From Burkholderia cepacia ATCC 25416 (GTDB lineage: Bacteria > Pseudomonadota > Gammaproteobacteria > Burkholderiales > Burkholderiaceae), in contig NZ_CP012983.1 in NCBI RefSeq assembly GCF_001411495.1, positions 186,001-250,000 on the forward strand: 64,000 nt of DNA, read 5' to 3'. The notes below the pieces were generated by a model that made no database searches, was not told the origin of the DNA, and saw only the letters and a list, made by a program, of their open reading frames with translations. This document shows, piece after piece, positions 55,939 to 64,000 of this stretch; position 1 is the first letter of the stretch, and every line of letters begins with the position of its first letter. A program made the translations under genes and the position numbers.

Positions 55939-57042
55939 ATGAGCCATTCCGACTCTTCCGCCGACGGCGTCAAGTTCGCCTACTGGGTGCCGAACGTCAG
56001 CGGCGGCCTCGTCGTCAGCACGATCGAGCAACGCACCGACTGGAGCCTCGAATACAACCAGCAGCTCGCACGCACGGCCGAGGCGGCCGGCTTCGAGTAC
56101 GCGCTGAGCCAGATCCGCTTCACGGCCGGCTACGGCGCCGAATACCAGCACGAGTCGGTGTCGTTCAGCCAGGCGCTGCTGCACGCGACGACGAAGCTCA
56201 AGGTGCTCGCCGCGATCCTGCCGGGGCCGTGGCACCCGGCCGTGGTCGCGAAGCAGCTCGCGACGATCGATCACATCTCGAACGGACGCATCGCGATCAA
56301 CGTCGTGAGCGGCTGGTTCAAGGGCGAATTCACCGCGATCGGCGAGCCGTGGCTCGAGCACGACGAACGCTATCGGCGCTCGAAGGAATTCATCCAGGCG
56401 CTGAAAGGCATCTGGACGCAGGACAACTTCACGTTCAAGGGTGATTTCTACCGCTTCAACGACTACACGCTGAGCCCGAAGCCGGTGCAGAAGCCGCATC
56501 CGGAGATCTTCCAGGGCGGCAGCTCGCGCGCGGCGCGCGACAACGCGGCGAGCGTGTCGGACTGGTATTTCACGAACGGCAATACGCCGGAGAACCTGAA
56601 GGCGCAGATCGACGACATCCGTGCGAAGGCGGCGGCGAACAACCATCGCGTGCGCATCGGCGTCAACGCGTTCGTGATCGCGCGCGATACGGAGGAAGAG
56701 GCGCAGGCGGTGCTCGACGACATCATCCGGCACGCGCACGTCGAGGCCGTGCACGCGTTCGGCGATGCGGTGAAGCAGGCCGGCAAGGCTTCGCCGGAGG
56801 GGGAGGGCAACTGGGCGAAATCGACGTTCGAGGATCTCGTGCAGTACAACGACGGCTTCCGCACGAACCTGATCGGTACGCCGCAGCAGATCGCCGAACG
56901 GATCGTCGCGCTGAAGGCGATCGGCGTCGATCTCGTGCTCGCGGGGTTCCTGCATTTCATCGAGGAGGTCGAGTACTTCGGCCAGCGCGTGCTGCCGCTC
57001 GTGCGCGAACTCGAGGCTCAACGGCAGGCGGTTGCCGCGTGA
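55939..57042 (+). CDS. sfnG: Dimethyl sulfone monooxygenase SfnG
   Basis: The 367-aa bacterial luciferase-like (LLM class) FMNH2-dependent monooxygenase matches SfnG: KFAYWVPNVSGGLVVSTIEQ, GRIAINVVSGWFKGEF, GWF-type pocket residues, and LAGFLHFIEEVEYFGQRVLP. SfnG converts dimethyl sulfone to methanesulfinate, feeding sulfur assimilation. It is 36 bases after the FMN reductase gene and uses its product. Confidence 0.95.
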   Translation: MSHSDSSADGVKFAYWVPNVSGGLVVSTIEQRTDWSLEYNQQLARTAEAAGFEYALSQIRFTAGYGAEYQHESVSFSQALLHATTKLKVLAAILPGPWHPAVVAKQLATIDHISNGRIAINVVSGWFKGEFTAIGEPWLEHDERYRRSKEFIQALKGIWTQDNFTFKGDFYRFNDYTLSPKPVQKPHPEIFQGGSSRAARDNAASVSDWYFTNGNTPENLKAQIDDIRAKAAANNHRVRIGVNAFVIARDTEEEAQAVLDDIIRHAHVEAVHAFGDAVKQAGKASPEGEGNWAKSTFEDLVQYNDGFRTNLIGTPQQIAERIVALKAIGVDLVLAGFLHFIEEVEYFGQRVLPLVRELEAQRQAVAA

Positions 57043-57048
57043 CGCGGG

Positions 57049-57090
57049 GGCCGGTGCGCGGCGGGCACGTACACCTGCCGCGCACCGGCC
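57049..57090 (+). terminator. Strong hairpin between sfnG and sfnB
   Basis: GGCCGGTGCGCGGC and GCCGCGCACCGGCC form a perfect 14-bp GC stem with a 14-base loop. There is no T-run. It may partly attenuate transcription or protect the upstream mRNA. Confidence 0.55.
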
Positions 57091-57168
57091 GATCGAAGGG
57101 GCGACACCGGCGGTTCTCGCGGGTCGACCCGGTTTGACGTTTCGGATATCGAAACAGGAGGTCGGCGG

Positions 57169-58446
57169 ATGCTTCCCGGCGCCGCCGGCCGGTTCATGAG
57201 CTTTGCCGGAATCGACATGTCTACGGAAATCATCGAAGAAAACGTGCAACCGCAAGCGGGCGTCACGCCCGTTCCCGTCATCGGCTCGGATGCCGAGGCA
57301 CTCGACGTCGCGCGTCAGGTCGCGGCACGGCTGGCCGAGCACGCCGCGCTGCGCGACCGCGACCGGAAGCTGCCGTTCGACGAGATCGAACTGTTCTCGT
57401 CGAGCGGGCTGTGGGGCATCACCGTGCCGCGCGAATACGGCGGCGCGGAGGTGTCGAACGTGACGCTCGCGGAAGTGATCGCGATCGTTTCCGAGGCGGA
57501 CCCGTCGCTCGGCCAGATCCCGCAGAACCACTATTGCCTGATCGAGGATATCCGCCTCGAGGGCAGCGATGCGCAGAAGCGCTTCTTCTTCGATCTCGTC
57601 CTGAAGGGTACACGCTACGGGAACGCGTTTTCCGAAGCCGGCGGCAAGAACGTGCTCGATATCCGGACGCGCGTGCATCGCGATGGCGACGCGTTCGTGC
57701 TGAATGGCCGCAAGTTCTATTCGACCGGCACGCTGTTCGCGCACTGGATTCCGGTACTCGCGCTCGACGAGTCGGACCAGGCCGTGCTCGCCTTCGTGCG
57801 GCAGGGTGCGCCGGGGCTGACCGTCGTGGATGACTGGAGCGGCTTCGGGCAGCGCACGACCGCGAGCGGCACGGTGATCGTCGAGAACGTGCGCGTGAGC
57901 CCGTTCGAAATCTTCCACACGCAGCGTTCGTACGATCGCCCGACCTTCGCGGGACCGTTCGCGCAGATCACGACCGCGGCGATCGACCTCGGGATCGCGC
58001 GCGCCGCGCTGCAGGACACGATCGCGTTCGTGCAGCAGCATGCGCGCCCGTGGATCGACAGCGGCGTCGAGCGCGCGAGCGAGGACCCGCTGACGGTCGC
58101 GCAGATCGGCGACATCGCGTACCGCGTGCACGCGGCCGAAGCGCTGCTCGCGCGCTCGGGCCGCTTCGTCGACGCGGCGAAGCGCGAGCCGGGCGAGGAA
58201 ACGGTTGCGCAGGCCGCGATCGCGGTGGGCGAGGCGAAGATCGCGACGACCGAGGTGGCGCTGCTTGCCGCGAGCAAGCTGTTCGAGCTCGGCGGCAGCA
58301 AGTCGACGCTGGCGAAATACAACTTTGACCGCCACTGGCGCAACGCGCGCGTGCATACGCTGCACGACCCGGTGCGCTGGAAGTATCACGCGATCGGCAA
58401 CTACTACCTCAACGGCGTGAAGCCCGCGCGCCACTCCTGGAACTGA
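57169..58446 (+). CDS. sfnB: SfnB-family sulfur-acquisition oxidoreductase
   Basis: The 425-aa flavoprotein of the acyl-CoA-dehydrogenase fold matches the SfnB family: LPFDEIELFSSSGLWGITVP, NHYCLIEDIRLEGS, NAFSEAGGKNVLDIRTRVHR, DDWSGFGQRTTASGTVIVEN and NFDRHWRNARVHTLHDPVRW. It is induced with sfnG under sulfur starvation in pseudomonads; its exact reaction is not settled. The ATG at 57169 has AGGAGG seven bases upstream, stronger than the site for the internal ATG at 57217. Confidence 0.93.
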   Translation: MLPGAAGRFMSFAGIDMSTEIIEENVQPQAGVTPVPVIGSDAEALDVARQVAARLAEHAALRDRDRKLPFDEIELFSSSGLWGITVPREYGGAEVSNVTLAEVIAIVSEADPSLGQIPQNHYCLIEDIRLEGSDAQKRFFFDLVLKGTRYGNAFSEAGGKNVLDIRTRVHRDGDAFVLNGRKFYSTGTLFAHWIPVLALDESDQAVLAFVRQGAPGLTVVDDWSGFGQRTTASGTVIVENVRVSPFEIFHTQRSYDRPTFAGPFAQITTAAIDLGIARAALQDTIAFVQQHARPWIDSGVERASEDPLTVAQIGDIAYRVHAAEALLARSGRFVDAAKREPGEETVAQAAIAVGEAKIATTEVALLAASKLFELGGSKSTLAKYNFDRHWRNARVHTLHDPVRWKYHAIGNYYLNGVKPARHSWN

Positions 58447-58543
58447 CCGGCTCGCGTCGGCCGCCGTCACCACCCTCACCCTCACCACTACCGCCGCGGA
58501 CGGCACGTACGCGGCGCCGCTTCATTCCTGACGAGGTCAATCG

Positions 58544-59992
58544 ATGAGTCATCCAGCAAGCCCCGCGCAGGCACTGCCCGCGCAGCATGCCGCACCGCCG
58601 GCGGGCGGCCTGCGGCGCAACTACCTGAGCCTGCCCGAACTGATTGCGCAGTCGATCGGCCTCGTCGGCGTGTCCGGCGGGATCGGCGTACTGATCCCCG
58701 CCGTGTTCGCGACGGCCGGCAACGGCACGTGGCTCGCGTACCTGTTCGCGATCGTCGCGCTGCTGTTTGCGTCGTGGAGCATCTCGGTGTTCGCGCGCGA
58801 TTCGGCGTCGCCGGGGGCGCTGTATGCATACGTGTCGGCCGGCATCGGGCCGGTCTGGGGCGCGATCTGCGGCTGGTCGCTGCTGATTGCCTATGCGGTG
58901 GCCGCCGCGGGCATCCTGCAGGGGACGATCAACACGTTTCTCGTGCTTGGCCGCGAGACCGGGCTGCTCGGCGGCGCGACGCCGCTCGGCGCGGTGCTCG
59001 GGCTCACGGTCGTCACCGCGTTCGCCGCGTGGTACATCGCGTTTCGCGACATCCGGCTGTCCACGCGTTTCACGCTGTTCGTCGAACTCGCCACGCTGCT
59101 GCTGATCGCCGTCGTCGTGATCGGGACGATCGCGTTCGGCGGGCATCCGGTCGATCGCGCGCAACTGACGCTCGAAGGCGTGAAGCCGACCCAGCTGCAG
59201 CTCGGGATGGTGCTCGCGTTCTTCAGCTTCACGGGGTTCGAGAGTGCGACCGTGCTCGGTGCGGAAGCGCGCGACCCGTTCCGCGCGATTCCGCGCGCGG
59301 TGCTGATCAGCGTCGTCGGGCCGGCGATCCTGTTCGTGATCGGCGCGTACGGGATGGTGAGCGCGTTCCACGGGCAGACGCCGCCGCTCGACCGGGTCGA
59401 CGGCCCGCTCGCGGTGCTCGCGCATCGGCTCGGCGCCGGCTGGGTCGGCGTGCTGATCGACGCAGGCGTGGCGTTGAGCTTCTTCGCGGCGTTCTTTTCG
59501 TCGATCAATGCGGCGGCGCGGATCGTCTATACGTTCGGGCGGCAGGGCGTGCTGCATGCGTCGACGGGCCACGCACACGAGCGCAATGCGACGCCGCACG
59601 TCGCGGTGGCGCTGATCGCGGTGCTGGCGCTGGTCACCGCGCTGGTATTCACCGCGCGCGGCACCGCGCTACTCGATTCGTATGGCTATCTCAGCTCGAT
59701 TGCCACGTATGGCTGGCTGCTTGCATACGTGCTGGTGGCGATCGGCGCGCCGCTCTATCTGCGCCGCCAGCGCCGGCTTCGCGCGCGGCATGTGGCGATC
59801 AGCGTCATTGCGGTCGTGCTGCTCGCGATTCCGCTGGCCGGCAGCGTGTATCCGGTGCCGGAGGGCGTGTATGCGTGGCTGCCTTATGTGTTCGTCGCGC
59901 TGCTGGCGATCGGGCTCGGGTGGTTCCTGGTGCTGCGCGTCCGGTTTCCGGAGCGGTTGCGCGAGCTGGAGGCCGAGTTGCTGACGAAGTGA
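58544..59992 (+). CDS. APC-superfamily amino-acid permease
   Basis: The 482-aa, 12-helix permease has the APC signature LPELIAQSIGLVGVSGGIGV in TM1, FSFTGFESATVLGAEARDPF in TM6 and SSINAAARIVYTFGRQGVLH. It resembles putrescine/amino-acid transporters. It follows sfnB by 97 bases on the same strand and may bring in a sulfur-containing amino compound, but the substrate cannot be read from sequence. Confidence 0.9.
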   Translation: MSHPASPAQALPAQHAAPPAGGLRRNYLSLPELIAQSIGLVGVSGGIGVLIPAVFATAGNGTWLAYLFAIVALLFASWSISVFARDSASPGALYAYVSAGIGPVWGAICGWSLLIAYAVAAAGILQGTINTFLVLGRETGLLGGATPLGAVLGLTVVTAFAAWYIAFRDIRLSTRFTLFVELATLLLIAVVVIGTIAFGGHPVDRAQLTLEGVKPTQLQLGMVLAFFSFTGFESATVLGAEARDPFRAIPRAVLISVVGPAILFVIGAYGMVSAFHGQTPPLDRVDGPLAVLAHRLGAGWVGVLIDAGVALSFFAAFFSSINAAARIVYTFGRQGVLHASTGHAHERNATPHVAVALIAVLALVTALVFTARGTALLDSYGYLSSIATYGWLLAYVLVAIGAPLYLRRQRRLRARHVAISVIAVVLLAIPLAGSVYPVPEGVYAWLPYVFVALLAIGLGWFLVLRVRFPERLRELEAELLTK

Positions 59993-59995
59993 CGG

Positions 59996-60021
59996 GGCGC
60001 GCCGTCGGACTTCGGCGCGCC
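59996..60021. terminator. Hairpin between the convergent permease and MocR genes
   Basis: GGCGCGCCG and CGGCGCGCC pair perfectly with an 8-base loop, directly after the permease stop. There is no T-run on either side. Confidence 0.55.
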
Positions 60022-60038
60022 GGTCGGCTGGACGGTGC

Positions 60039-61382
60039 TTATTCGGTCAAGTCGAAATCTTCTTCGCGGCCGTTCAGTATCGCGGTCAGTGTCCGCAGCC
60101 CGGCATCGAGCTGGTCCATGGTCGGCGCGGCCAGTGCGAGCCTTACCGCGTTCGGTGCATGGCCGGACGAGACGGCAAACGTGGTCGACGGCGTCAGCCC
60201 GATGTCGCGCCTGGCCGCGGCCGCGACCAACGTCTGTGAGCGCCAGTGCGCCGGCAAGGTCAGCCACAGGTGGTAGCACTTGCCGTTGGTCCGGATATCG
60301 AAACCCGCGAGACGATCGATTGCCAGCGCCTGGCGCTCGCTCGCATCGATGCGCTTGAGTTGCGCGAGCTCGGCCACGGTGCCGTCGCGCATCAACCGCT
60401 GCGCGGCCGCGAACGCGAATCCCGAGGCGGTCCACCCGCCCGAGCGTACCGATGCCATGACGCTTTCGCGTAGCCGCGGCGGCGGCACGATGAATCCCAG
60501 GGTCATGCCGGGCGTGACCTTCTTGGACAGGCTGTCAATCACGATGCAGGCGTCCGGAGCGAGCGCGGCCAGTGGCGGTTCGTCGCCGAGGAAGCCGTAC
60601 ACGTTGTCCTCGATGACGGGAATGTCGAGCTTTTCGACCACGCGTAACAGTTCGGCGCGACGCGCGGTGCTCATCGTCATGCCCAGCGGGTTCTGGATGG
60701 CCGGCTGGATATAGATTGCCGACAGCCTGGCTTCACGGTGCGCCTTTTGCACTGCGTCGGGACGCACGCCGTCGTCGTCCATCGCCAGCGGTACCAGCGA
60801 GATGCCGAGTTTGGCGGCGATGCCCTTGATGAACGGGTAGGTCAGCGCTTCCACGCCGCAGCGTCCGCCTGTCGGAACGACCGCGGCCACGGCTGCGGCA
60901 ATGCTTTGCCGCCCGTTGCCGGTAAACACGAGCTGGTCCGGCGACGGCGACCATGCCGGTTGCGACAGATAGGCGGCGGCTACGCTTCTGATGGCCGCGG
61001 TGCCGATACTGGTGGCCTCGCGCAGCGCGGCATCGAGTTCCGCCGGTCGGTGCAATCCGCTCAGGCTTCGTGCAATCAACGCCGTTTGATCGGGGACGCT
61101 CGGATAGTTGAACTCGAGATCGATCCGTACGCCACGCGGCTCCCCGGGCGCCGCCGCCCCGCGCCGCGTCTCGCCCGACACGAAGGTGCCGCGGCCGACT
61201 TCACCTACCACCAGCCCGCGTCGCAAGAGCTCCGTGTAGACCCGGCCCGCCGTCGATGCGGCGATTGCATGCTGGTCGGCGAAAAGACGCTGGGGAGGCA
61301 GGCGATCGCCGGGCGCCAGTGTGCCGTCGGCGATTTGCGCGGCAATCGCGTCGGCCAGTTGCAGATACTCGGATTTGGACAT
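60039..61382 (-). CDS. MocR-family regulator (GntR helix-turn-helix plus aminotransferase domain)
   Basis: The 447-aa protein joins an N-terminal GntR winged helix (YLQLADAIAAQIADGTLAPG, DRLPPQRLFADQHAIAASTA) to a type-I aminotransferase fold with the PLP Lys in IDSLSKKVTPGMTLGF. MocR regulators sense PLP or amino compounds. The ATG at 61382 gives MSKSEYLQLADA; an ATG six codons upstream is possible. The divergent TauE/SafE gene is the likely target, through the direct repeats at 61385-61438. Confidence 0.92.
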   Translation of the reverse strand: MSKSEYLQLADAIAAQIADGTLAPGDRLPPQRLFADQHAIAASTAGRVYTELLRRGLVVGEVGRGTFVSGETRRGAAAPGEPRGVRIDLEFNYPSVPDQTALIARSLSGLHRPAELDAALREATSIGTAAIRSVAAAYLSQPAWSPSPDQLVFTGNGRQSIAAAVAAVVPTGGRCGVEALTYPFIKGIAAKLGISLVPLAMDDDGVRPDAVQKAHREARLSAIYIQPAIQNPLGMTMSTARRAELLRVVEKLDIPVIEDNVYGFLGDEPPLAALAPDACIVIDSLSKKVTPGMTLGFIVPPPRLRESVMASVRSGGWTASGFAFAAAQRLMRDGTVAELAQLKRIDASERQALAIDRLAGFDIRTNGKCYHLWLTLPAHWRSQTLVAAAARRDIGLTPSTTFAVSSGHAPNAVRLALAAPTMDQLDAGLRTLTAILNGREEDFDLTE

Positions 61383-61384
61383 GG

Positions 61385-61438
61385 ATTGCACCGATAACAA
61401 TGATTATTGCACCGAGGTCAATGTTTTCATTGCACTGA
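61385..61438. promoter_or_regulatory. Candidate MocR operator: three direct repeats
   Basis: ATTGCACCGA at 61385 and 61406 and ATTGCACTGA at 61429 are spaced 21 and 23 bases, about two helical turns. They sit just upstream of the mocR start, between it and the divergent permease gene. Confidence 0.75.
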
Positions 61439-61674
61439 AATATGAGGCGGTGCATTCTGATTTCGTCGAGTCGATTGTACCGGGGCTGCAACGCTTGTAC
61501 GACTCGGGCTGCAGGCAGTGCACCTGACCGGCGCACTGCATCGCCCCGGCATACCCATTGGAGAGGCAGTATGCATGGAGCACGTTCAACCCTGATCGCT
61601 CGCATGGCGGCGACGCAGCTACGGGCCGGCTCGCGGCAGCCTGCCGTGTGGCGTTCCGTGTCGGTGAGTCGGTC

Positions 61675-62460
61675 ATGACGGCCGCACTGGTCGCGGTGGG
61701 GCTGCAACTGACGCTGACCACCATCCTGATCGCGTTCGCGGGCGTGTTCGTGATCGCGTTCATGCGCGGCGCGTTCGGCGGTGGATTCGCGATCATCGGC
61801 ATACCGCTGCTGTCGCTCGTGATGGACCCGGTGACCGCCGGCGGTCTGCTTGCTCCGCTGTTCATCGCGATGGATCTGTTCGCGCTGCGGTACTGGAAGC
61901 CTTCGACATGGTCGAAGCCGGATCTCGTTCTGCTGCTGCCCGGGCTGGTGATGGGTATCGGATGCGGCTATCTGGCATTTCGGTTTCTCGACCATCGGGC
62001 CATCGAACTCCTGATGGCGGCGGTCACGCTGATATTCGTCGGCCTGTGGGTGGCCGGCGGCGCGCAGCTGACGGTCCGTCCGCGTTCGCGACCGAAGGCC
62101 GTGACCGCCGGTCTCGCGTCGGGCGTCACGACGATGGTCGCGCATTCGGGCGGGCCGCCGCTCGCGATGTACCTGCTGCCGCTCGGTCTCGGCAAGGAGA
62201 TGTACGCGGGAACGACGAGTCTTTTCTTTACCGTGGGCAACGCGCTCAAGGCGGTGCCCTGGATGCTGATCGTGCGGCCGACCATGAACGTCTGGGCATT
62301 GATGGCGGTCTGCCTGCTCGCCGTTCCGGCCGGCGTGGTATTGGGCTGGCGGCTGCACGGCAGGCTGGACCAGCGCCTGATCTATCGGATCTGCTACGGA
62401 TTGCTGGCGGTGACCGCGCTGAAACTCTTCTGGGACGGCGTTTCCGGCTATCTCGCGTGA
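61675..62460 (+). CDS. TauE/SafE-family anion permease
   Basis: The 261-aa protein has eight predicted helices and the TauE/SafE repeats (FMRGAFGGGFAIIGIPLLSL; SGVTTMVAHSGGPPLAMYLL). Members export sulfite, sulfoacetate or similar organic anions. I use the ATG at 61675, where the first helix begins; the upstream frame is not coding-like. Divergence from the MocR gene suggests that regulator controls it, and the nearby sulfone genes make a sulfur-linked anion plausible. Confidence 0.88.
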   Translation: MTAALVAVGLQLTLTTILIAFAGVFVIAFMRGAFGGGFAIIGIPLLSLVMDPVTAGGLLAPLFIAMDLFALRYWKPSTWSKPDLVLLLPGLVMGIGCGYLAFRFLDHRAIELLMAAVTLIFVGLWVAGGAQLTVRPRSRPKAVTAGLASGVTTMVAHSGGPPLAMYLLPLGLGKEMYAGTTSLFFTVGNALKAVPWMLIVRPTMNVWALMAVCLLAVPAGVVLGWRLHGRLDQRLIYRICYGLLAVTALKLFWDGVSGYLA

Positions 62461-62562
62461 AGCGGGCGCACTGGCGCCCGTTCCCGGTGCCGGTGCGAAG
62501 TTCTTGCGAGTGACCAGTAATCAGTAGTGCAGATGTCGTTCGTCCGACCAACAGGAGCGTGT

Positions 62563-63900
62563 ATGTCGACTGATACTTCTTTGCGGACGCCGTCGCGGCG
62601 TCATTTCATGGGCGTAGCCGCGACCGCCGCGGTGGCGGGTTCGTTGAGCCGCCTCACGTTTGCCGAAACCGAAACCGAAGCGAGCAGGGCCGTCGTGGGC
62701 GTTGCCCGACCGGCCGGCGGCGACGCGTCCGCCGTGCGCCCGCTGCGGGTGCATGCGCCGGACGTGCAACTTGCCGAGCTGCGGCGGCGGATCAACGCAA
62801 CGCGCTGGCCCGAACGGGAAGCGGTCGCCGACGCATCGCAGGGCGTGCCTCTCGAGACGATGCAGAAACTCGCGCGCTATTGGGCGACCGACTACGACTG
62901 GCGCAAGGTCGAAGCGACGCTGAACGCACTTCCGCAGTTCGTCACCCGGATCGACGGGCTCGACGTTCATTTCATCCACGTTCGCTCGAAACATCCGGAT
63001 GCGTTGCCCGTCATCGTCACGCACGGATGGCCCGGCTCGATCATCGAGCAACTGAAGATCATCGGGCCGCTGACCGATCCGACGGCCCATGGCGGCACGG
63101 CATCGGACGCGTTCGACGTGGTGATTCCATCGTTGCCGGGCTACGGGTTCTCGGGCAAGCCCGCTGCGACCGGCTGGGATCCCGTGCGCATTGCGCGCGC
63201 GTGGATCGTCCTGATGAACCGCCTCGGATACCGGCGTTACGTGGCGCAGGGTGGCGACTGGGGTAATGCCGTGACCGAGCAGATGGCGCTGATCGCGCCG
63301 CCGGAGCTCGTCGCGATTCACACGAACATGCCGGCCACGGTGCCGGACGATATCGCGAAGGCACTCAAGTCCGGTGAGCCCGCGCCCGCCGGTTTGCCGC
63401 CGGACGAACGGCACGCGTTCGAGCAGCTCGATCGTTTCTACAGGCACGGCCTCGGCTATGCGCAGGAAATGGCGAACCGCCCGCAGACGCTGTACGGCAT
63501 CGAGGATTCACCGGTCGGACTCGCCGCATGGATGCTTGACCACGACGCGAGCGGCCTCGCGCTCATCGAGCGCGTTTTCGATGGCCATACCGAGGGACTG
63601 ACGCGCGACGACGTGCTCGACAACGTCACGCTCTACTGGCTGACCCGCACGGGCGTCTCGTCGGCGCGCCTGTACTGGGAGAGCAAGCTTGAATTCTTTG
63701 CGCCGAAGCATGTGACCATTCCGGTGGCCGTGAGCGTGTTTCCGGATGAAATTTACGCCGCGCCGAAGCGCTGGGCGCAGGCCGCATATCCGAAACTGAT
63801 TCACTACAACCGTTTGCCCAGTGGCGGGCATTTCGCGGCCTGGGAGCAGCCGAATGCGCTGTCGGAAGAACTGCGTGCGAGCTTCCGGTCACTGCGCTGA
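62563..63900 (+). CDS. Epoxide-hydrolase-like alpha/beta hydrolase with Tat signal
   Basis: The 445-aa protein starts at 62563 with AGGAG upstream. A twin-arginine signal (SRRHFMGVAATAAVAGSL) predicts folded export. An EHN domain follows (FNR-type equivalents LAELRRRINATRWPEREAVA; MQKLARYWATDYDWRKVEAT), then an alpha/beta hydrolase with HGWPGSI, the nucleophile Asp in GGDWGN and the His in SGGHFAAWEQP. It is related to microsomal-type epoxide hydrolases. Its substrate is unknown and its neighbours give no clear pathway. Confidence 0.92.
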   Translation: MSTDTSLRTPSRRHFMGVAATAAVAGSLSRLTFAETETEASRAVVGVARPAGGDASAVRPLRVHAPDVQLAELRRRINATRWPEREAVADASQGVPLETMQKLARYWATDYDWRKVEATLNALPQFVTRIDGLDVHFIHVRSKHPDALPVIVTHGWPGSIIEQLKIIGPLTDPTAHGGTASDAFDVVIPSLPGYGFSGKPAATGWDPVRIARAWIVLMNRLGYRRYVAQGGDWGNAVTEQMALIAPPELVAIHTNMPATVPDDIAKALKSGEPAPAGLPPDERHAFEQLDRFYRHGLGYAQEMANRPQTLYGIEDSPVGLAAWMLDHDASGLALIERVFDGHTEGLTRDDVLDNVTLYWLTRTGVSSARLYWESKLEFFAPKHVTIPVAVSVFPDEIYAAPKRWAQAAYPKLIHYNRLPSGGHFAAWEQPNALSEELRASFRSLR

Positions 63901-63930
63901 ACGCATTCGCGCGATCGTATGATTCGCGGA

Positions 63931-64000
63931 TCACGCCACACCTGCCATCCTCGACGCGTCGACCACCATCTGCACGCCGAGCCCGCCGAGGATGAGCCCC
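63931..64000 (-). CDS. 3' end of a membrane-protein gene, possibly MarC family
   Basis: Only the last 22 residues before the stop at 63931 are inside the window (LILGGLGVQMVVDASRMAGV). The hydrophobic segment with GVQMVVD resembles the C-terminal helix of MarC/NAAT proteins, but the piece is too short for a firm call. Confidence 0.45.
   Translation of the reverse strand, partial: GLILGGLGVQMVVDASRMAGVA

Overview
The window is GC-rich Burkholderia DNA. It contains the replication origin and partition centre of a secondary replicon, most likely the third replicon (chromosome 3 / pC3) of a Burkholderia cepacia complex strain. The main evidence is a Rep_3-type initiator gene (repA, 28787-30103) preceded by about 1 kb of 17-bp iterons, a convergent parB-parA pair (30198-31917), and a cluster of 16-bp palindromes GTTGTCACGTGACAAC just beyond parA. 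From memory, that palindrome is the parS sequence described for the third replicon of B. cenocepacia.

Left arm (1-26232): a lipoprotein gamma-glutamyltransferase; a LysR regulator divergent from an arylsulfotransferase-like propeller protein and an NCS2 permease; a tyrosine-recombinase homologue lacking most catalytic residues; a RES/Xre toxin-antitoxin pair; an 85-aa orphan ending in a parS variant; the collapsed remains of a catalase gene; an HD-domain protein beside a GlxA/AraC regulator; a DUF4148 protein; a dienelactone hydrolase; an RND efflux operon with a LysR regulator upstream; an AraC and a LysR regulator; a stand-alone adenylosuccinate synthetase divergent from a GcvA-type LysR; and a second DUF4148 protein.

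Centre (26233-33723): about 1.4 kb without a convincing gene, then the iteron origin, repA, parB, parA and a 1.3-kb parS cluster in non-coding DNA. Four iteron pairs repeat at exactly 26 bp. The AT-rich stretch inside the iterons carries three GTWWAC sites. One perfect extra iteron lies 12.5 kb away at 41142, and a variant parS lies 23 kb away at 8668.

Right arm (33724-64000): an AraC regulator; a metallo-beta-lactamase-fold hydrolase divergent from a TetR regulator; a flavodoxin-like protein; DUF2889; a ProQ/FinO RNA-binding protein; an EamA permease with a histidine-rich tail; a molybdenum cluster (di-TOBE molbindin, NifQ-like protein); a MarR-controlled aromatic-efflux-type operon (FUSC, DUF1656, HlyD, NodT); a MaoC-like dehydratase; dihydroxyacetone kinase; a sulfone/organosulfur-scavenging locus (sigma-54 activator and SfnB-like protein on one strand, FMN reductase, SfnG, SfnB and a permease on the other) with a visible -24/-12 promoter and two matching 16-bp candidate enhancer sites; a MocR regulator with a three-repeat operator facing a TauE/SafE permease; a Tat-exported epoxide-hydrolase-like protein; and a 3' gene fragment at the right edge.

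The layout is typical of an accessory Burkholderia replicon: a plasmid-type origin and partition system surrounded by catabolism, efflux and one- or two-gene regulator modules. No rRNA, tRNA, CRISPR array or intact insertion sequence was seen. All functional calls come from reading sequence and remembered family features. No database search was run.
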